Assembly (NCBI RefSeq): GCF_000233455.1
Contig: NZ_JH376430.1
Coordinates: forward strand, 158,131 to 222,130
Direction of reading: 5' to 3'
Source: [Clostridium] citroniae WAL-17108
Lineage (GTDB): Bacteria; Bacillota; Clostridia; Lachnospirales; Lachnospiraceae
DNA: 64,000 nucleotides
Below are positions 33,753-42,632 of this stretch, in pieces. The position numbers and the translations under genes were made by a program. Under the pieces are notes generated by a model that did no database searches, had not been told where the DNA came from, and saw nothing but the letters and a program-made list of their open reading frames with translations. Position 1 is the stretch's first letter. The number at the start of each line of letters is the position of its first letter.

Positions 33753-35039
33753 CTACAATGCCGCGATCTGCGCGGTCGCCTTTAAGAAGGTATCGATATC
33801 CTCCACCCCATGGCAGTGAAGCGGTGATACACGTACAATGCCTGCCAGGTCAAAGGGATGCAGGGACCTGACGGAATAATAATTGGAATCGCTTCTGTCA
33901 TAAACAATGACATCCCTTTTCACATACTCCGTAACCGCATCCGGACAACTGATATTGTCAAAGGTGAGAGGCATGATGAAATCTCTGTTCTCCAGGGACT
34001 CCCTGTCAAACTCAACCCGGGCATGAGGGATATGGCGGATGCCCGGAACCTCTTTTGTTCCCTCCAGGGCCCTGTACAGCAGCGCCCTCTCATGCATCTC
34101 AATGCGCTCCATGCCTTCCACGTACAGTTCCCTTCTGTCCGTGCTGTCAATATAGCGGCTTCCGATCCAGCATACATGGTCCACGATGGCGCTAACGCTT
34201 GCGTACATGGCCGGTGCCGGACCTCCGATCTCCCATGGGTCGCCCAGGTTTCCGAAAATTCCCGGATGGTCCAGGGCCGCCAGGCGGTCAGACACATAGC
34301 CTGCGCCAAATCCACGGCATCCGAAGATCTTGTACGCCGCAAAGTTGATCCCATCCAGATTAAGGTCCTGCACATCCACCAGTCCGTGGGGCATGTGCTG
34401 TACTGCATCGGAAATTATGTAAAGGTCCGGCTTGGCGGCGCGGGCGCGGGCTACGATTTCCTTCATATCCATCACGGCGCCGGTGTGGTTGGACGCATAA
34501 ATGCATACAAGAAGGGCCGTATCCTTATCCACCAGGCGTTCAATCTCTTCCACATCGATTCCGCCCGTAACCTTGTTGGGTTTTGCGATCCGCACTTCCA
34601 TCCCCGCCTTCCTCCCGTAATACATAACGGAATCATAGGCGGACGGATGGTCCAGGTCTGTCACTACCACATTGGTGCCCCTGACATTTTCAAGAACCGT
34701 GCGCACCATCTCAAACATTACTTTGGATGAGGATTTCTCAGCTATGATCTGTCCGTACTTGGGAGCGTTGAACATGATCCTTAAATCCCTGAAACCATTT
34801 AAGGTCAGCTGTCTTAATGCCTTTGCCCTTGGATGCTTTCTGGAATCACAGTCCGGAAAGGTGTCTGCTTCCTCATAAGCCCTGTTCACAGCCTTCAGCC
34901 TCAGGGATCCTCCTGCATTTTCAAAAAACAGTCTTTTGCCTGCCTCCGGGTCGGAATCCACGTTCCAAAACCGCTCCTTGATCTCTGCCTGAAGTTTCTC
35001 GTCAAATAATAACCCCTGTGGGTAATCCTTTATATTCAT
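33753..35039 (-). CDS. Class V PLP-dependent aminotransferase/lyase-like enzyme
   Basis: About 428 residues of the cysteine-desulfurase/isopenicillin-N-epimerase-like group. The PLP contacts are D211 (IISDAVQHMPHG) and K237 (INFAAYKIFGCRGFG); the N-terminal FFENAGGSLRLKAVN block is also typical. There is no desulfurase-type catalytic Cys loop, so an amino-acid or sulfinate-type lyase, epimerase or transaminase reaction is more likely than iron-sulfur assembly. The ATG at 35039 has AGGAGG 8 nt upstream. It follows the M29/NicX-like gene and precedes the HAAT genes on the same strand. Confidence 0.85.
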   Translation of the reverse strand: MNIKDYPQGLLFDEKLQAEIKERFWNVDSDPEAGKRLFFENAGGSLRLKAVNRAYEEADTFPDCDSRKHPRAKALRQLTLNGFRDLRIMFNAPKYGQIIAEKSSSKVMFEMVRTVLENVRGTNVVVTDLDHPSAYDSVMYYGRKAGMEVRIAKPNKVTGGIDVEEIERLVDKDTALLVCIYASNHTGAVMDMKEIVARARAAKPDLYIISDAVQHMPHGLVDVQDLNLDGINFAAYKIFGCRGFGAGYVSDRLAALDHPGIFGNLGDPWEIGGPAPAMYASVSAIVDHVCWIGSRYIDSTDRRELYVEGMERIEMHERALLYRALEGTKEVPGIRHIPHARVEFDRESLENRDFIMPLTFDNISCPDAVTEYVKRDVIVYDRSDSNYYSVRSLHPFDLAGIVRVSPLHCHGVEDIDTFLKATAQIAAL

Positions 35040-35103
35040 CTCTTGCTCCTCCTGGTCTTGAGCCATCTTTTAATCTGATAAATTATCCTCTTGATCAAAC
35101 ACT

Positions 35104-36069
35104 TTAATCAAATACCACTTTACCCTCATCAAAGATTACTCTGCCGTCCACTTCAATGGTCGGGTCCTTAAACATCATGTCAATGTGAAGCAGGCAGTCC
35201 TGGTTATCCGTCTCATTGTTGCCCAATGCCACATGTACATAACCCATGCATCCCTCATCCTCCAGCATCCTTCCGCAGAGACTGGCATCCGGGTTAAGCC
35301 CCACGCCGATCTCACCGATACGGTAGATCCTGGGGTCATAGATCTCCTTAAGGACCTTCTCAAACTTCACGGCTTCCTCCCCGCCCTCGACCTTTGTCAC
35401 GAAGCTGTTCTCAATATATAAGGTAATGGGTTCCTTCAACAGCCCCATAGCCGGATGGGTAATGCTTCCATCGATCACAACCTTGCCGTGGGCAGTTCCT
35501 GGAATGGCTCCGGTAGCGCACTCGATATCAGGCGGTGAACAGGTCTGGCCTTTCTCATGGCTCATCCCGTACTGCGGGAATATCTTGTGGCCTTTGATGC
35601 TGCAGTAGTAGTCCGTTCCCAGGGCAGAAGTGATGTGTACCTGGTCTCCTCCTGCAAAACCTTTGGCAATCTGGTCCACGTATTTTTTGTTGGCCTCAAA
35701 GTCTGTGTAAAGGCCTCCCTTTTCCAACATTCCGAAGTCATAGTCACAACAGTTCAAATCGCGTGCACCTGCTTCGCACGCCCTCCTTCTTGCATAGCTG
35801 TGGGATAAGGAAAATGTGGTTGCGCGAAAGATAACATCGGCTTTCAGCATAGCGGCAGCTACCAGATCCGTTGGCTCCTCTCCGTGCATTTTCCTGGGGT
35901 TCATCAGCACCAGGGTGCGGTTTGGAAATTTTTCAGCCGCGTCCCAAAGGGCCATTCCAATCTCCATGCTTTCCTCATCCGTGACAATCAGGATATTCTC
36001 ATCCTCCTTACAATGGGAACACACGGTGAGCAAACGCTGGCATGCTTCATAAATTTTCTTCTCTCTCAT
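35104..36069 (-). CDS. M29 aminopeptidase/NicX-like metalloenzyme
   Basis: A 321-residue protein resembling the C-terminal part of thermophilic aminopeptidases (M29, COG2309) and the related ring-opening dioxygenase NicX. Characteristic C-terminal blocks are GEIGVGLNPDASLCGRMLEDEGCMGYVHVALG and LLHIDMMFKDPTIEVDG, where the His and Asp/Glu residues provide the metal site. It is shorter than classical M29 peptidases, which favours the NicX-like hydrolase/oxygenase subgroup; in an anaerobe a dioxygenase role is unlikely, so hydrolysis is inferred. It heads the operon behind a LacI operator. GGGAG precedes the start. Confidence 0.75.
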   Translation of the reverse strand: MREKKIYEACQRLLTVCSHCKEDENILIVTDEESMEIGMALWDAAEKFPNRTLVLMNPRKMHGEEPTDLVAAAMLKADVIFRATTFSLSHSYARRRACEAGARDLNCCDYDFGMLEKGGLYTDFEANKKYVDQIAKGFAGGDQVHITSALGTDYYCSIKGHKIFPQYGMSHEKGQTCSPPDIECATGAIPGTAHGKVVIDGSITHPAMGLLKEPITLYIENSFVTKVEGGEEAVKFEKVLKEIYDPRIYRIGEIGVGLNPDASLCGRMLEDEGCMGYVHVALGNNETDNQDCLLHIDMMFKDPTIEVDGRVIFDEGKVVFD

Positions 36070-36135
36070 TTTTTCTCCCTCTCTTAGAAAAAGTTTTGAT
36101 TGATCTTATATATTTAATCCTTATCCGGATTAAGT

Positions 36136-36168
36136 ATCTAAATATTTATTCGTATAAATATTAGATAA
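36136..36168. promoter_or_regulatory. LacI-type operator upstream of the M29/aminotransferase operon
   Basis: AATATTTATTC / GTATAAATATT (36141-36162) is a 22-bp inverted repeat with 10 of 11 matches and central CG; the symmetry continues outward as TATCT / AGATA. The half CGTATAAATAT recurs exactly at 37285-37295 before the LacI gene. Confidence 0.7.
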
Positions 36169-36195
36169 AATGAAAAGGAATATTTCGTTCCATTG

Positions 36196-36209
36196 GGCGT
36201 ATTTACGCC
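36196..36209. repeat. Perfect palindrome GGCGTATTTACGCC
   Basis: A 14-bp perfect palindrome 45 bp after the LacI stop codon. It lacks a T-tract, so it is either a weak terminator stem or a binding site. Confidence 0.5.
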
Positions 36210-36253
36210 AAACGGCACTAAATTCCTCTGCATTCTAATCTGTCCAGGTGCGA

Positions 36254-37252
36254 TCAGGCGCTCTCCCTTATAATAAGCTTCACGCCTATATATTCGTCCT
36301 CCGCCTGCTGCCCCTCTACCAGTGCAAGCATCTTGTCAACGTATGTCTTGGCCAGCTTCTCCTTTGAAACGTCAACCGTGGTCAAGGCCGGTGTTGTAAG
36401 GGGTGCGATCTGTGTATTGTCACATCCGATCACGGACAGATCCCCCGGCACGGAAATGTTCAGTTTCTTCAGGTACTGCATGATCTGGGCCGCAAGATAA
36501 TCGTTCCCAACCACCAGGGCCGTGGGCTTCCCATCCTTCTCAGAGGATACCAGCATGCGGAATACCTCCTCGCATATATCATCCACAGTCTGGGTCCTGG
36601 TGCATATAAGCTCCGGCCTTACAGGAATGCTACTGCGCCTTAGCGCCTCCACATATGCCCTGACACGGAAGTCATCCCCCTCCACGCCCTTTGTCAGGTA
36701 CTTGACCGGGGGCACCATGCCGATACAGGTGTGACCCTTTAGGATCAGATAATCCACCGACTTTCTCACTGCGTCATAATAATCCGGCACAACGGTGACG
36801 ATCCTGGGATCCAGTTCCTCATAATGCTTGGTCCTGTAAAGGATGATGGGTATTCCGTTCATGGCAATGGAGTTCAGCTGCTGTGCGTCAAACATATTAG
36901 TCGCCATGAAGATCCCTTCCGGCTGTCTGCTGATCAGCATATCCAGGAATTCCTTGGTATTCCTGCTGTAATTCAGGGATATATAATATCCGCGCTCAAA
37001 GAGCCTGGTCTCTACCGCCTCAAAAAGTTCCGCCTGAATGTTGTCACACACAAAGATAAACTGGGCGGACCGGCTGGTTCTGAGTCCCCTTGCCAGCTGG
37101 TTCGGTATGTAATTCAGCTGCCTCACAGCCTCCAATACCTTCTCCCTCTTCTCCTGGCTGACATAATTGGAATTATTCAGCACATACGATACAATGGTAG
37201 GAGAAACATTCGCAAGCTTGGCAACATCTTCGCGGGTAACTGTTTTGCTCAT
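36254..37252 (-). CDS. LacI-family transcriptional regulator
   Basis: A 332-residue regulator: helix-turn-helix VTREDVAKLANVSPTIVSYV, hinge helix PNQLARGLRTSRS, and a periplasmic-binding-like effector domain (about 60-330). It lies upstream of, and in the same direction as, the M29/aminotransferase/HAAT genes, and the same operator half-site is found before both units. It therefore probably controls itself and that operon. AAAGGAAG precedes the ATG. The inducer is unknown. Confidence 0.92.
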   Translation of the reverse strand: MSKTVTREDVAKLANVSPTIVSYVLNNSNYVSQEKREKVLEAVRQLNYIPNQLARGLRTSRSAQFIFVCDNIQAELFEAVETRLFERGYYISLNYSRNTKEFLDMLISRQPEGIFMATNMFDAQQLNSIAMNGIPIILYRTKHYEELDPRIVTVVPDYYDAVRKSVDYLILKGHTCIGMVPPVKYLTKGVEGDDFRVRAYVEALRRSSIPVRPELICTRTQTVDDICEEVFRMLVSSEKDGKPTALVVGNDYLAAQIMQYLKKLNISVPGDLSVIGCDNTQIAPLTTPALTTVDVSKEKLAKTYVDKMLALVEGQQAEDEYIGVKLIIRESA

Positions 37253-37274
37253 GTTTTCTTCCTTTCTCTCATGA

Positions 37275-37296
37275 TTTATAAATACGTATAAATATC
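37275..37296. promoter_or_regulatory. LacI operator upstream of its own gene
   Basis: TTTATAAATACGTATAAATATC contains the exact 11-bp half CGTATAAATAT (37285-37295) also found at 36151-36161. It lies 23 bp before the LacI start, where it would block transcription initiation, so autoregulation is likely. Confidence 0.65.
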
Positions 37297-37459
37297 TTAT
37301 GGTTTATATATATCATCTTTTACCCATGATGTCAATCTATTTTAAATATTTTTTCAACATTATTGATATTTTCTCTTTGTTTTGTTCACATTTATTATGT
37401 AAATTATCTATATTTATATATTTATTTATTAAACTTTAAACTTAAATGAGTACCCATGT

Positions 37460-37482
37460 GCCATTACAAATCATATAATGGC
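37460..37482. promoter_or_regulatory. LysR-type binding box
   Basis: GCCATTA (37460-37466) and TAATGGC (37476-37482) are perfect 7-bp inverted arms with a 9-bp spacer, containing the T-N11-A core of LysR boxes. It lies 35 bp upstream of the LysR -10, as expected for an autoregulatory site. Confidence 0.65.
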
Positions 37483-37516
37483 AGACATTAAAATAGCCTG
37501 AAACCTTCTGGTCTGG

Positions 37517-37522
37517 TATAAT
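37517..37522 (+). promoter_or_regulatory. -10 element of the lysR gene
   Basis: TATAAT 37 bp before the LysR start; the -35 region is poor, which fits a promoter needing or opposing a bound regulator. Confidence 0.55.
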
Positions 37523-37558
37523 TAAGTTATAACCGCAGGTTAAACGAAAGGACGGAAA

Positions 37559-38473
37559 ATGCAAATACAGCAGCTGATATATTTTATGAAGATCGCGGAC
37601 TTGGGAAGCATGAACAAGGCAGCGGAAGCACTACTTATTACACAGCCCAATTTAAGCCGCGCAATTATGAATTTGGAATCGGAACTGAATATTGAAATCT
37701 TTAAACGCAACAATAAAGGCGTTATCATGACTGAAGATGGCAAGAAACTTTATCAGTATAGTAAGACCATTCTGAATCAAATGGATCTCATAAAAGGGAT
37801 GGCATTAAGAGAGGACACCCCCATTCTTTCTATCGCATCCTATCCGCTAATATCCATCTCAAGACTGCTATGTGAGATATATAACAACCACAAAGACAAG
37901 GATATAAAAATCCAGCTGTTAGAGCGCAGACTGCGACATGTTATCGAAACTGTGGAAAGCGGTGAGGCTGAACTGGGATTTTTAATGTATAATGATGTTC
38001 AAAGTAAGGAAATAAGGTATATGCTCCGCTATAAGCATATTGAGCTTAACTATCTCGGCACAGACACATGGTATGTTAATGTGGGCCCCCACAGCCCGCT
38101 GTTTGATAAAGAGGAAGTGGACGCGGCAGAGCTGCTCCGTTATCCCGTAGTCAGAATGCCGGATGATTATTTTTCCAACTTAACCTTTTATCTGTCCATT
38201 GGCGGTATCTCATTGACAGAATTCAAAAAAGTTGAGTATATGAGTGATAATGCCGCCATGCTTAACTTACTGAAATATACGGATGTATTCCGGTTTGGCC
38301 CCGGAATCAGCAGAGAGGATTTTGCAGTGCACGGAATAAAAACAATACCAATTAAAAATTGCGGGGTTACTATCAGTGTTGCCTGGATTCGCAGGAAAAA
38401 AGAAATATTAAGTACCTCTGCCCAGGAGTTTGTGCAGATGTTGGAAAAATGGGTTCCTGAAGCAATTCGTTAG
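37559..38473 (+). CDS. LysR-family transcriptional regulator
   Basis: A 304-residue protein with the N-terminal winged helix-turn-helix (QIQQLIYFMKIADLGSMNKA, then AAEALLITQPNLSRAI) and a C-terminal two-lobed effector domain (about 90-300). It reads towards the transporter/M20/YjiHG genes and probably activates them, with a ligand taken from that pathway. The gene is AT-richer than the DNA to its left. AAAGGA precedes the ATG. Confidence 0.92.
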   Translation: MQIQQLIYFMKIADLGSMNKAAEALLITQPNLSRAIMNLESELNIEIFKRNNKGVIMTEDGKKLYQYSKTILNQMDLIKGMALREDTPILSIASYPLISISRLLCEIYNNHKDKDIKIQLLERRLRHVIETVESGEAELGFLMYNDVQSKEIRYMLRYKHIELNYLGTDTWYVNVGPHSPLFDKEEVDAAELLRYPVVRMPDDYFSNLTFYLSIGGISLTEFKKVEYMSDNAAMLNLLKYTDVFRFGPGISREDFAVHGIKTIPIKNCGVTISVAWIRRKKEILSTSAQEFVQMLEKWVPEAIR

Positions 38474-38515
38474 AGTTGTCTTTTAGAACTGTTTTAGAAA
38501 TATACATGCCGATGT

Positions 38516-38550
38516 CCGGCTGGATTTAGTCCAGCCGGCATTTTATTTTT
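38516..38550 (+). terminator. Terminator after lysR
   Basis: CCGGCTGGA / TCCAGCCGG (38516-38524 and 38530-38538) is a perfect 9-bp stem with a 5-nt loop, followed by TTTTATTTTT. Confidence 0.9.
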
Positions 38551-38702
38551 ATCACAGTACAGACGATTCTATTAATAATTAAAAATGCTATGTTTTTTAT
38601 TTATAACTAAGAAATAAAAATTTAAGATTAGGCAAAATTGCATTAAAACCTTAGAATATATACATAAAATAAAACAAAATGCACAAAATCAGGAGGATAC
38701 AA

Positions 38703-39884
38703 ATGCCCGGAATTACTGCGTTAACCATATTGTTAACAATCTATGCGACTGGTGAGATGATTGCAAAAAAGACAAAAGCAGTCTTTTCAACCGTTCTTGG
38801 AATTGCAATGCTGCTGTTGGCCGGATTTTGGACCGGTATCCTGCCGGAAACGATTTTTTCAGACTGTGGTGCAGATAAGTTCGGCAATGTAATTGCAGGA
38901 ATATTGATCACATCCCTGGGTACTACCATTGATTTTGAGGAATTGAAACGTCAGTGGAAAGTGGTTTTGGTATCCCTTATGGGAGTATTGGGTGCAGTTG
39001 CCGGATTTATTGCAGCGGGCTGTCTATTTGGAATGAGGGAAATGGCAATTGCGGGAGCACCTGTTTTCGCAGGAGGAAGCGCAGCTACCCTGATCATGAC
39101 AACAGCCTTGAAAGACCGTTCTATGGAGCTGGCCAGCACGTTTTGTATTGTACTGTATGTGATGCAGAAATTTATCGGTGTTCCGGTAGCTTCTCATTTC
39201 CTGAGAATAGAGGCCCGAAACTTTAGAAAAATCACGGAAAACATCCAGCTTTACAGAAATAAAACAAAAGAAGAGGAAAAGGTATTGGAATTGCAAAGCG
39301 GCAAAAAGCTTCTAAACCTCCCCCGATCATTTACAAGACCCTCGGTATTTTTGGCAAAGCTGGCAGCCTCCGCCATGATCTCCTACTATCTTGCGGAAAT
39401 GACTGGCGGCGCAGTCCATTATTTTGTAATGTGTCTTATGATAGGGATCCTTTTGTTTTCTTTGGGATTTTTGGACAAATTTATACTTCAAAAGACACAG
39501 GCAAATGGAGTGATTACCTTTCTTGTCACTATTATTATTTTTTCTAACCTGGCATCTACAACTCCGGCACAGATGTTGGAAGTGCTTGAACCCTTAGTTA
39601 TTTTATCTTTGAGCGGAGTATCGGGAGTGGCCGCGGCGGGTATGGCCGGGGCAAGGATTTTCCGCATGGGTACGGGGTTGGCTATTTCACTGGGAATCAG
39701 CTGCACATTTGGTTTTCCCACCACCATGCTGATGCCTCAGGAGGTTGCGCAGGCGATTGGTGAAACAGAGGAGGAGAAAGCGGCAATTGAAAATTATCTG
39801 CTCCCTAAAATGTTAACTGCAGGACTTGTGACCGTTACCATTGTATCGGTTTTAATTGCAGGAGTTGCAGTCAATTCCCTGTAA
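38703..39884 (+). CDS. Multi-pass membrane transporter, family uncertain
   Basis: About 393 residues with some ten hydrophobic helices arranged in two halves. Segments such as VIAGILITSLGTTIDFEEL and AGAPVFAGGSAATLIMTTALK recall ion-coupled carboxylate carriers (GltS- or 2HCT-like), but I cannot fix the family. A charged cytoplasmic loop of about 45 residues (EARNFRKITENIQLYRN...) divides the halves. GGAGG lies 7 nt before the ATG at 38703; an earlier in-frame ATG has none. It is the first gene after lysR, so it may import or export the substrate of the M20 hydrolase. Confidence 0.7.
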   Translation: MPGITALTILLTIYATGEMIAKKTKAVFSTVLGIAMLLLAGFWTGILPETIFSDCGADKFGNVIAGILITSLGTTIDFEELKRQWKVVLVSLMGVLGAVAGFIAAGCLFGMREMAIAGAPVFAGGSAATLIMTTALKDRSMELASTFCIVLYVMQKFIGVPVASHFLRIEARNFRKITENIQLYRNKTKEEEKVLELQSGKKLLNLPRSFTRPSVFLAKLAASAMISYYLAEMTGGAVHYFVMCLMIGILLFSLGFLDKFILQKTQANGVITFLVTIIIFSNLASTTPAQMLEVLEPLVILSLSGVSGVAAAGMAGARIFRMGTGLAISLGISCTFGFPTTMLMPQEVAQAIGETEEEKAAIENYLLPKMLTAGLVTVTIVSVLIAGVAVNSL

Positions 39885-39935
39885 ACCGAATACTGAAAAA
39901 TAAAAAATAAAGAAGATATGCGGGAGGAAAAAGGT

Positions 39936-41096
39936 ATGCAGCAGATATATGAAGCAGTTAGAAAGAGCGTATATGAGAGCCGTGAGAATATGCAGGCGCT
40001 GTTGGAGCGCATTGTAAATATTGACAGCGGTTCCAGAAATATCCGGGGTGTTGAAGAAGTATGCGGGGTGTTGAAGCGGGAGATGGAGGATATTGGTATG
40101 ACTGTCAGGGTAATTCCATCCGGCGGAGCCGGTCCTGTCCTGGTTGGCGAGTGGTGCATGGATGCCTCTAAAAAACCGCTTCTGTTTATCGGACATATGG
40201 ACACGGTATTTAAGGACGGAACAGCTGAGATAAATCCGTTTAAAATCGATAAAAAGGGACTGGCTCATGGTCCTGGTGTTCTGGATATGAAGGCAGGGCT
40301 TGTCATTGCGCTTTACGCAGTCAGGGCATTAAGGGATGCAGGATATAGGGAGCGCCCTATTAAGTGCATCTTTATGGGGGACGAGGAAAATCTGCATATG
40401 TTTTCCAATGCAAAAAATATTATGCTATCAGAACTGGGAGAAGCAGAAGCTGCATTTAATTTTGAGACTGGCTATGTGGATGACGGCCTGGTTGTGGGCA
40501 GAAACGGCGGCGGGATTATTGATATCGTAATAAAAGGTGTGCCGGTACATTCCGGGATCTCGCCGGAAAAAGGAAGAAGCGCGGTGGCAGAAATGGCTTA
40601 TAAAATTATTGAAATTGAGTCCAAGAGAGACCTTGAGCGTGGTAAGCTGATCAACTGTGGTATGGTTAGCGGCGGTATAGGGGAGAACACGGTTCCGGGA
40701 GAGGCAAAAATAAGCATTGGCATTCGTTTCCCGACCACCGCAATCCGGGATGAAATACTGGAGGATATCAAATCAGCTGCCGCGCATGTACATATTGCAG
40801 ATACCACTGCAAAAATGCAGGTACGGATGTTAATGGAATGTATGGAGACCACGGATGGTGTGAGGAAACTGTTTGAACATGTAAATAATACCGCGGCAGA
40901 ATGTGGATACGGAGACCTCCATGCCTTTTCTGTGGGAGGCGTATCGGATTCCGGCATCTGTGTCTCCAATGGAGTGCCAACTGTTTGTGCAATGGGAGTA
41001 AAGGGAGAAGGGAATCATACAATGGATGAGTATGCAGTAGTGGACAGTTTGTTTGAAAGAACCGTTTTGGCCGGCTGCGCTGCATATACATTATAA
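39936..41096 (+). CDS. M20-family metallo-hydrolase (peptidase/amidohydrolase, CPG2-like)
   Basis: A 386-residue di-zinc enzyme. Metal ligands are H87 (IGHMDTVF), D117 (GVLDMKAG), E151 next to the general base E150 (FMGDEEN) and the Glu of FNFETGYVDD; the lid/dimer domain is about 180-285, with VPVHSGISPEKGRSAVA. It hydrolyses an amide or peptide bond, releasing an amino acid; glutamate carboxypeptidase and ArgE-like enzymes are relatives. GGGAGG fixes the ATG at 39936. It lies in a LysR-controlled operon with two membrane modules. Confidence 0.9.
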   Translation: MQQIYEAVRKSVYESRENMQALLERIVNIDSGSRNIRGVEEVCGVLKREMEDIGMTVRVIPSGGAGPVLVGEWCMDASKKPLLFIGHMDTVFKDGTAEINPFKIDKKGLAHGPGVLDMKAGLVIALYAVRALRDAGYRERPIKCIFMGDEENLHMFSNAKNIMLSELGEAEAAFNFETGYVDDGLVVGRNGGGIIDIVIKGVPVHSGISPEKGRSAVAEMAYKIIEIESKRDLERGKLINCGMVSGGIGENTVPGEAKISIGIRFPTTAIRDEILEDIKSAAAHVHIADTTAKMQVRMLMECMETTDGVRKLFEHVNNTAAECGYGDLHAFSVGGVSDSGICVSNGVPTVCAMGVKGEGNHTMDEYAVVDSLFERTVLAGCAAYTL

Positions 41097-41114
41097 AAGC
41101 AGGAGGAAGAAAGA

Positions 41115-41771
41115 ATGGGAGATGTAAAAAAGGAGCTGGAACAGGCAGCCACAAAACCGAAGGTTGGAATCGGGGCATGGATTTCTCTGGTTATCCTGAT
41201 CATAATTTTGTCAGGTGCATTCAGAACCAGTGAATCCGCATTAAAAGTTATGGACTTTACAAACCTGTGCGGAAGCTTTGGTCAAATTGGAGATACAGGG
41301 GCCAACTTTATCGGAAAAGGCGGAATGGGTGCAAAGGACGGATTTATGGCCGGTTTAAACCTGATTCCGGCGGTTATGTTCTTCTGCGGGATTATGGGAG
41401 TGTTTGAACAGTTGGGAGCATTTAAGGCATCAGATATTCTGTTCAGGCCCATACTAAAGCCGATGTTGAATATTCCGGGCAAATGCGGTGTTGCTTTTAT
41501 CAGCAGCTTTACGGGATCGGATGTAGCTGCGGTTATGACCAAAGAGCTTGCGGACAGCGGTGATTTGACAGATAATGAAAGAACTGTATTTGTGGCTTAC
41601 CAATATGCCGGTTCTGCCTGCATTAATAATACCATTACCGGAGGAGCGCCTTTGATCGCCATTTGCCCAGTGGCGCTGGGACCGGTTATTGTGATTGAGT
41701 TTGTATGCAAGCTCATTGGAGCCAATTTAGTTCGTCTGATTCTTAAGGTTTCGCAGAAAAAGGGGGCGTAA
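41115..41771 (+). CDS. Nucleoside-recognition (Gate) domain membrane protein, YjiH-like
   Basis: A 218-residue membrane protein with about six helices. GVAFISSFTGSDVAAVMTKELADSG and YAGSACINNTITGGAPLIA are typical of YjiH/SpmA-like 'nucleoside recognition' proteins. In Escherichia coli the YjiH and YjiG genes accompany isoaspartyl dipeptidase; here they follow an M20 hydrolase, so a role in transport of a dipeptide or amino-acid derivative is inferred. It ends 2 bp before the YjiG-like gene. Confidence 0.8.
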   Translation: MGDVKKELEQAATKPKVGIGAWISLVILIIILSGAFRTSESALKVMDFTNLCGSFGQIGDTGANFIGKGGMGAKDGFMAGLNLIPAVMFFCGIMGVFEQLGAFKASDILFRPILKPMLNIPGKCGVAFISSFTGSDVAAVMTKELADSGDLTDNERTVFVAYQYAGSACINNTITGGAPLIAICPVALGPVIVIEFVCKLIGANLVRLILKVSQKKGA

Positions 41772-41773
41772 AA

Positions 41774-42265
41774 ATGGAAAAAGCGATAGAAAAAACAGTA
41801 AAGCCTTCGATTGTGGATACATTTTTAAAAGGCTGTGGAAAAGGATTTAAAGTTGGGATTGAAAACATTACTCCAGCGATGATCCTTGGCTATACATTAG
41901 TTTATATTCTTCAGGTAACAGGGCTGATGACATTTCTCGGTCGTATATTTGCACCGGTCATGGGGGTGTTCGGGCTTCCGGGGGAGGCATTTGCAGTATT
42001 GATATCAGCATTTTTTGCTAAGGCATCCGGATGTGCAACCGCAGCAACTATGTATGCGGATGGCGTACTGACTCTGGGACAGGCTTCTATGCTGCTGCCT
42101 GCCTGTATCCTCATGGGAACGCTCATTGGGCACTACGCAAGAATCGTTCTGGTGGCGGGAACAAACAAAAAATGGCATACACTGCTATTGATCATTCCTT
42201 TATTTGACGCAGCCCTGTCATTGATCATTATGCGTGTAATCCTGACGGCAATGGGGATCACATAA
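41774..42265 (+). CDS. Nucleoside-recognition (Gate) domain membrane protein, YjiG-like
   Basis: A 163-residue partner of the YjiH-like protein, with about four helices and blocks ITPAMILGYTLVYILQVTGL and ISAFFAKASGCATAATMYADG. The paired genes probably make one complex. The stop is overlapped by the ribosome binding site of the small gene behind it. Confidence 0.8.
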   Translation: MEKAIEKTVKPSIVDTFLKGCGKGFKVGIENITPAMILGYTLVYILQVTGLMTFLGRIFAPVMGVFGLPGEAFAVLISAFFAKASGCATAATMYADGVLTLGQASMLLPACILMGTLIGHYARIVLVAGTNKKWHTLLLIIPLFDAALSLIIMRVILTAMGIT

Positions 42266-42275
42266 GGAGGTAGAT

Positions 42276-42455
42276 ATGAACAGGGAGACAGCGCTTGTAC
42301 TGCAGAATACAGGAATGCTATTAATTATTGTCGTAATGCTGACAGATTCATTTTTATATGCACTCACTAGAGAATTTATTATTGTCTGTGCATTGATATC
42401 TGCAGTCCTTATGATAATTGGCATAAGTATACTGAAAAAAGAACTTAGATGTTAA
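42276..42455 (+). CDS. Small two-helix membrane protein, 59 residues
   Basis: A 59-residue ORF with two hydrophobic helices (MLLIIVVMLTDSFLYAL and FIIVCALISAVLMIIGISIL) and a basic end (KKELRC). A perfect AAGGAGG (42264-42270) overlaps the YjiG stop, so it is the translationally linked last gene of the operon. No family is recognised; it may be a small subunit of the YjiHG complex. Confidence 0.75.
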   Translation: MNRETALVLQNTGMLLIIVVMLTDSFLYALTREFIIVCALISAVLMIIGISILKKELRC

Positions 42456-42485
42456 GGCGCCAACGCCTTATTCTTAACTAATGTC

Positions 42486-42632
42486 ATGTTATTTATTAAA
42501 AGTCACTATGAAGATCCGGATGCCCTGGAAGAGGACGCGGATGTGATCAAACTCATTTGTGAGACTGCGAAAGAATGCGGGCCGGAATACGACTATGGAA
42601 AGATCCATGAAAGACTGTCAGAACGCACATAA
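42486..42632 (+). pseudogene. Short ORF, probable 3' remnant of a lost host gene
   Basis: A 48-residue frame (SHYEDPDALEEDADVIKLI..., ending in ERLSERT) without a ribosome binding site. Its GC-rich codons match the flanking chromosome, not the AT-rich island before it. It looks like the hydrophilic C-terminus of a gene truncated at the island edge; the parent family is not recognised. Confidence 0.4.

Noticed and set aside
41115..42265. Spore-maturation SpmA/SpmB genes
   Set aside because: Lengths and context (LysR, M20 hydrolase) fit the YjiH/YjiG pair better than a sporulation operon.
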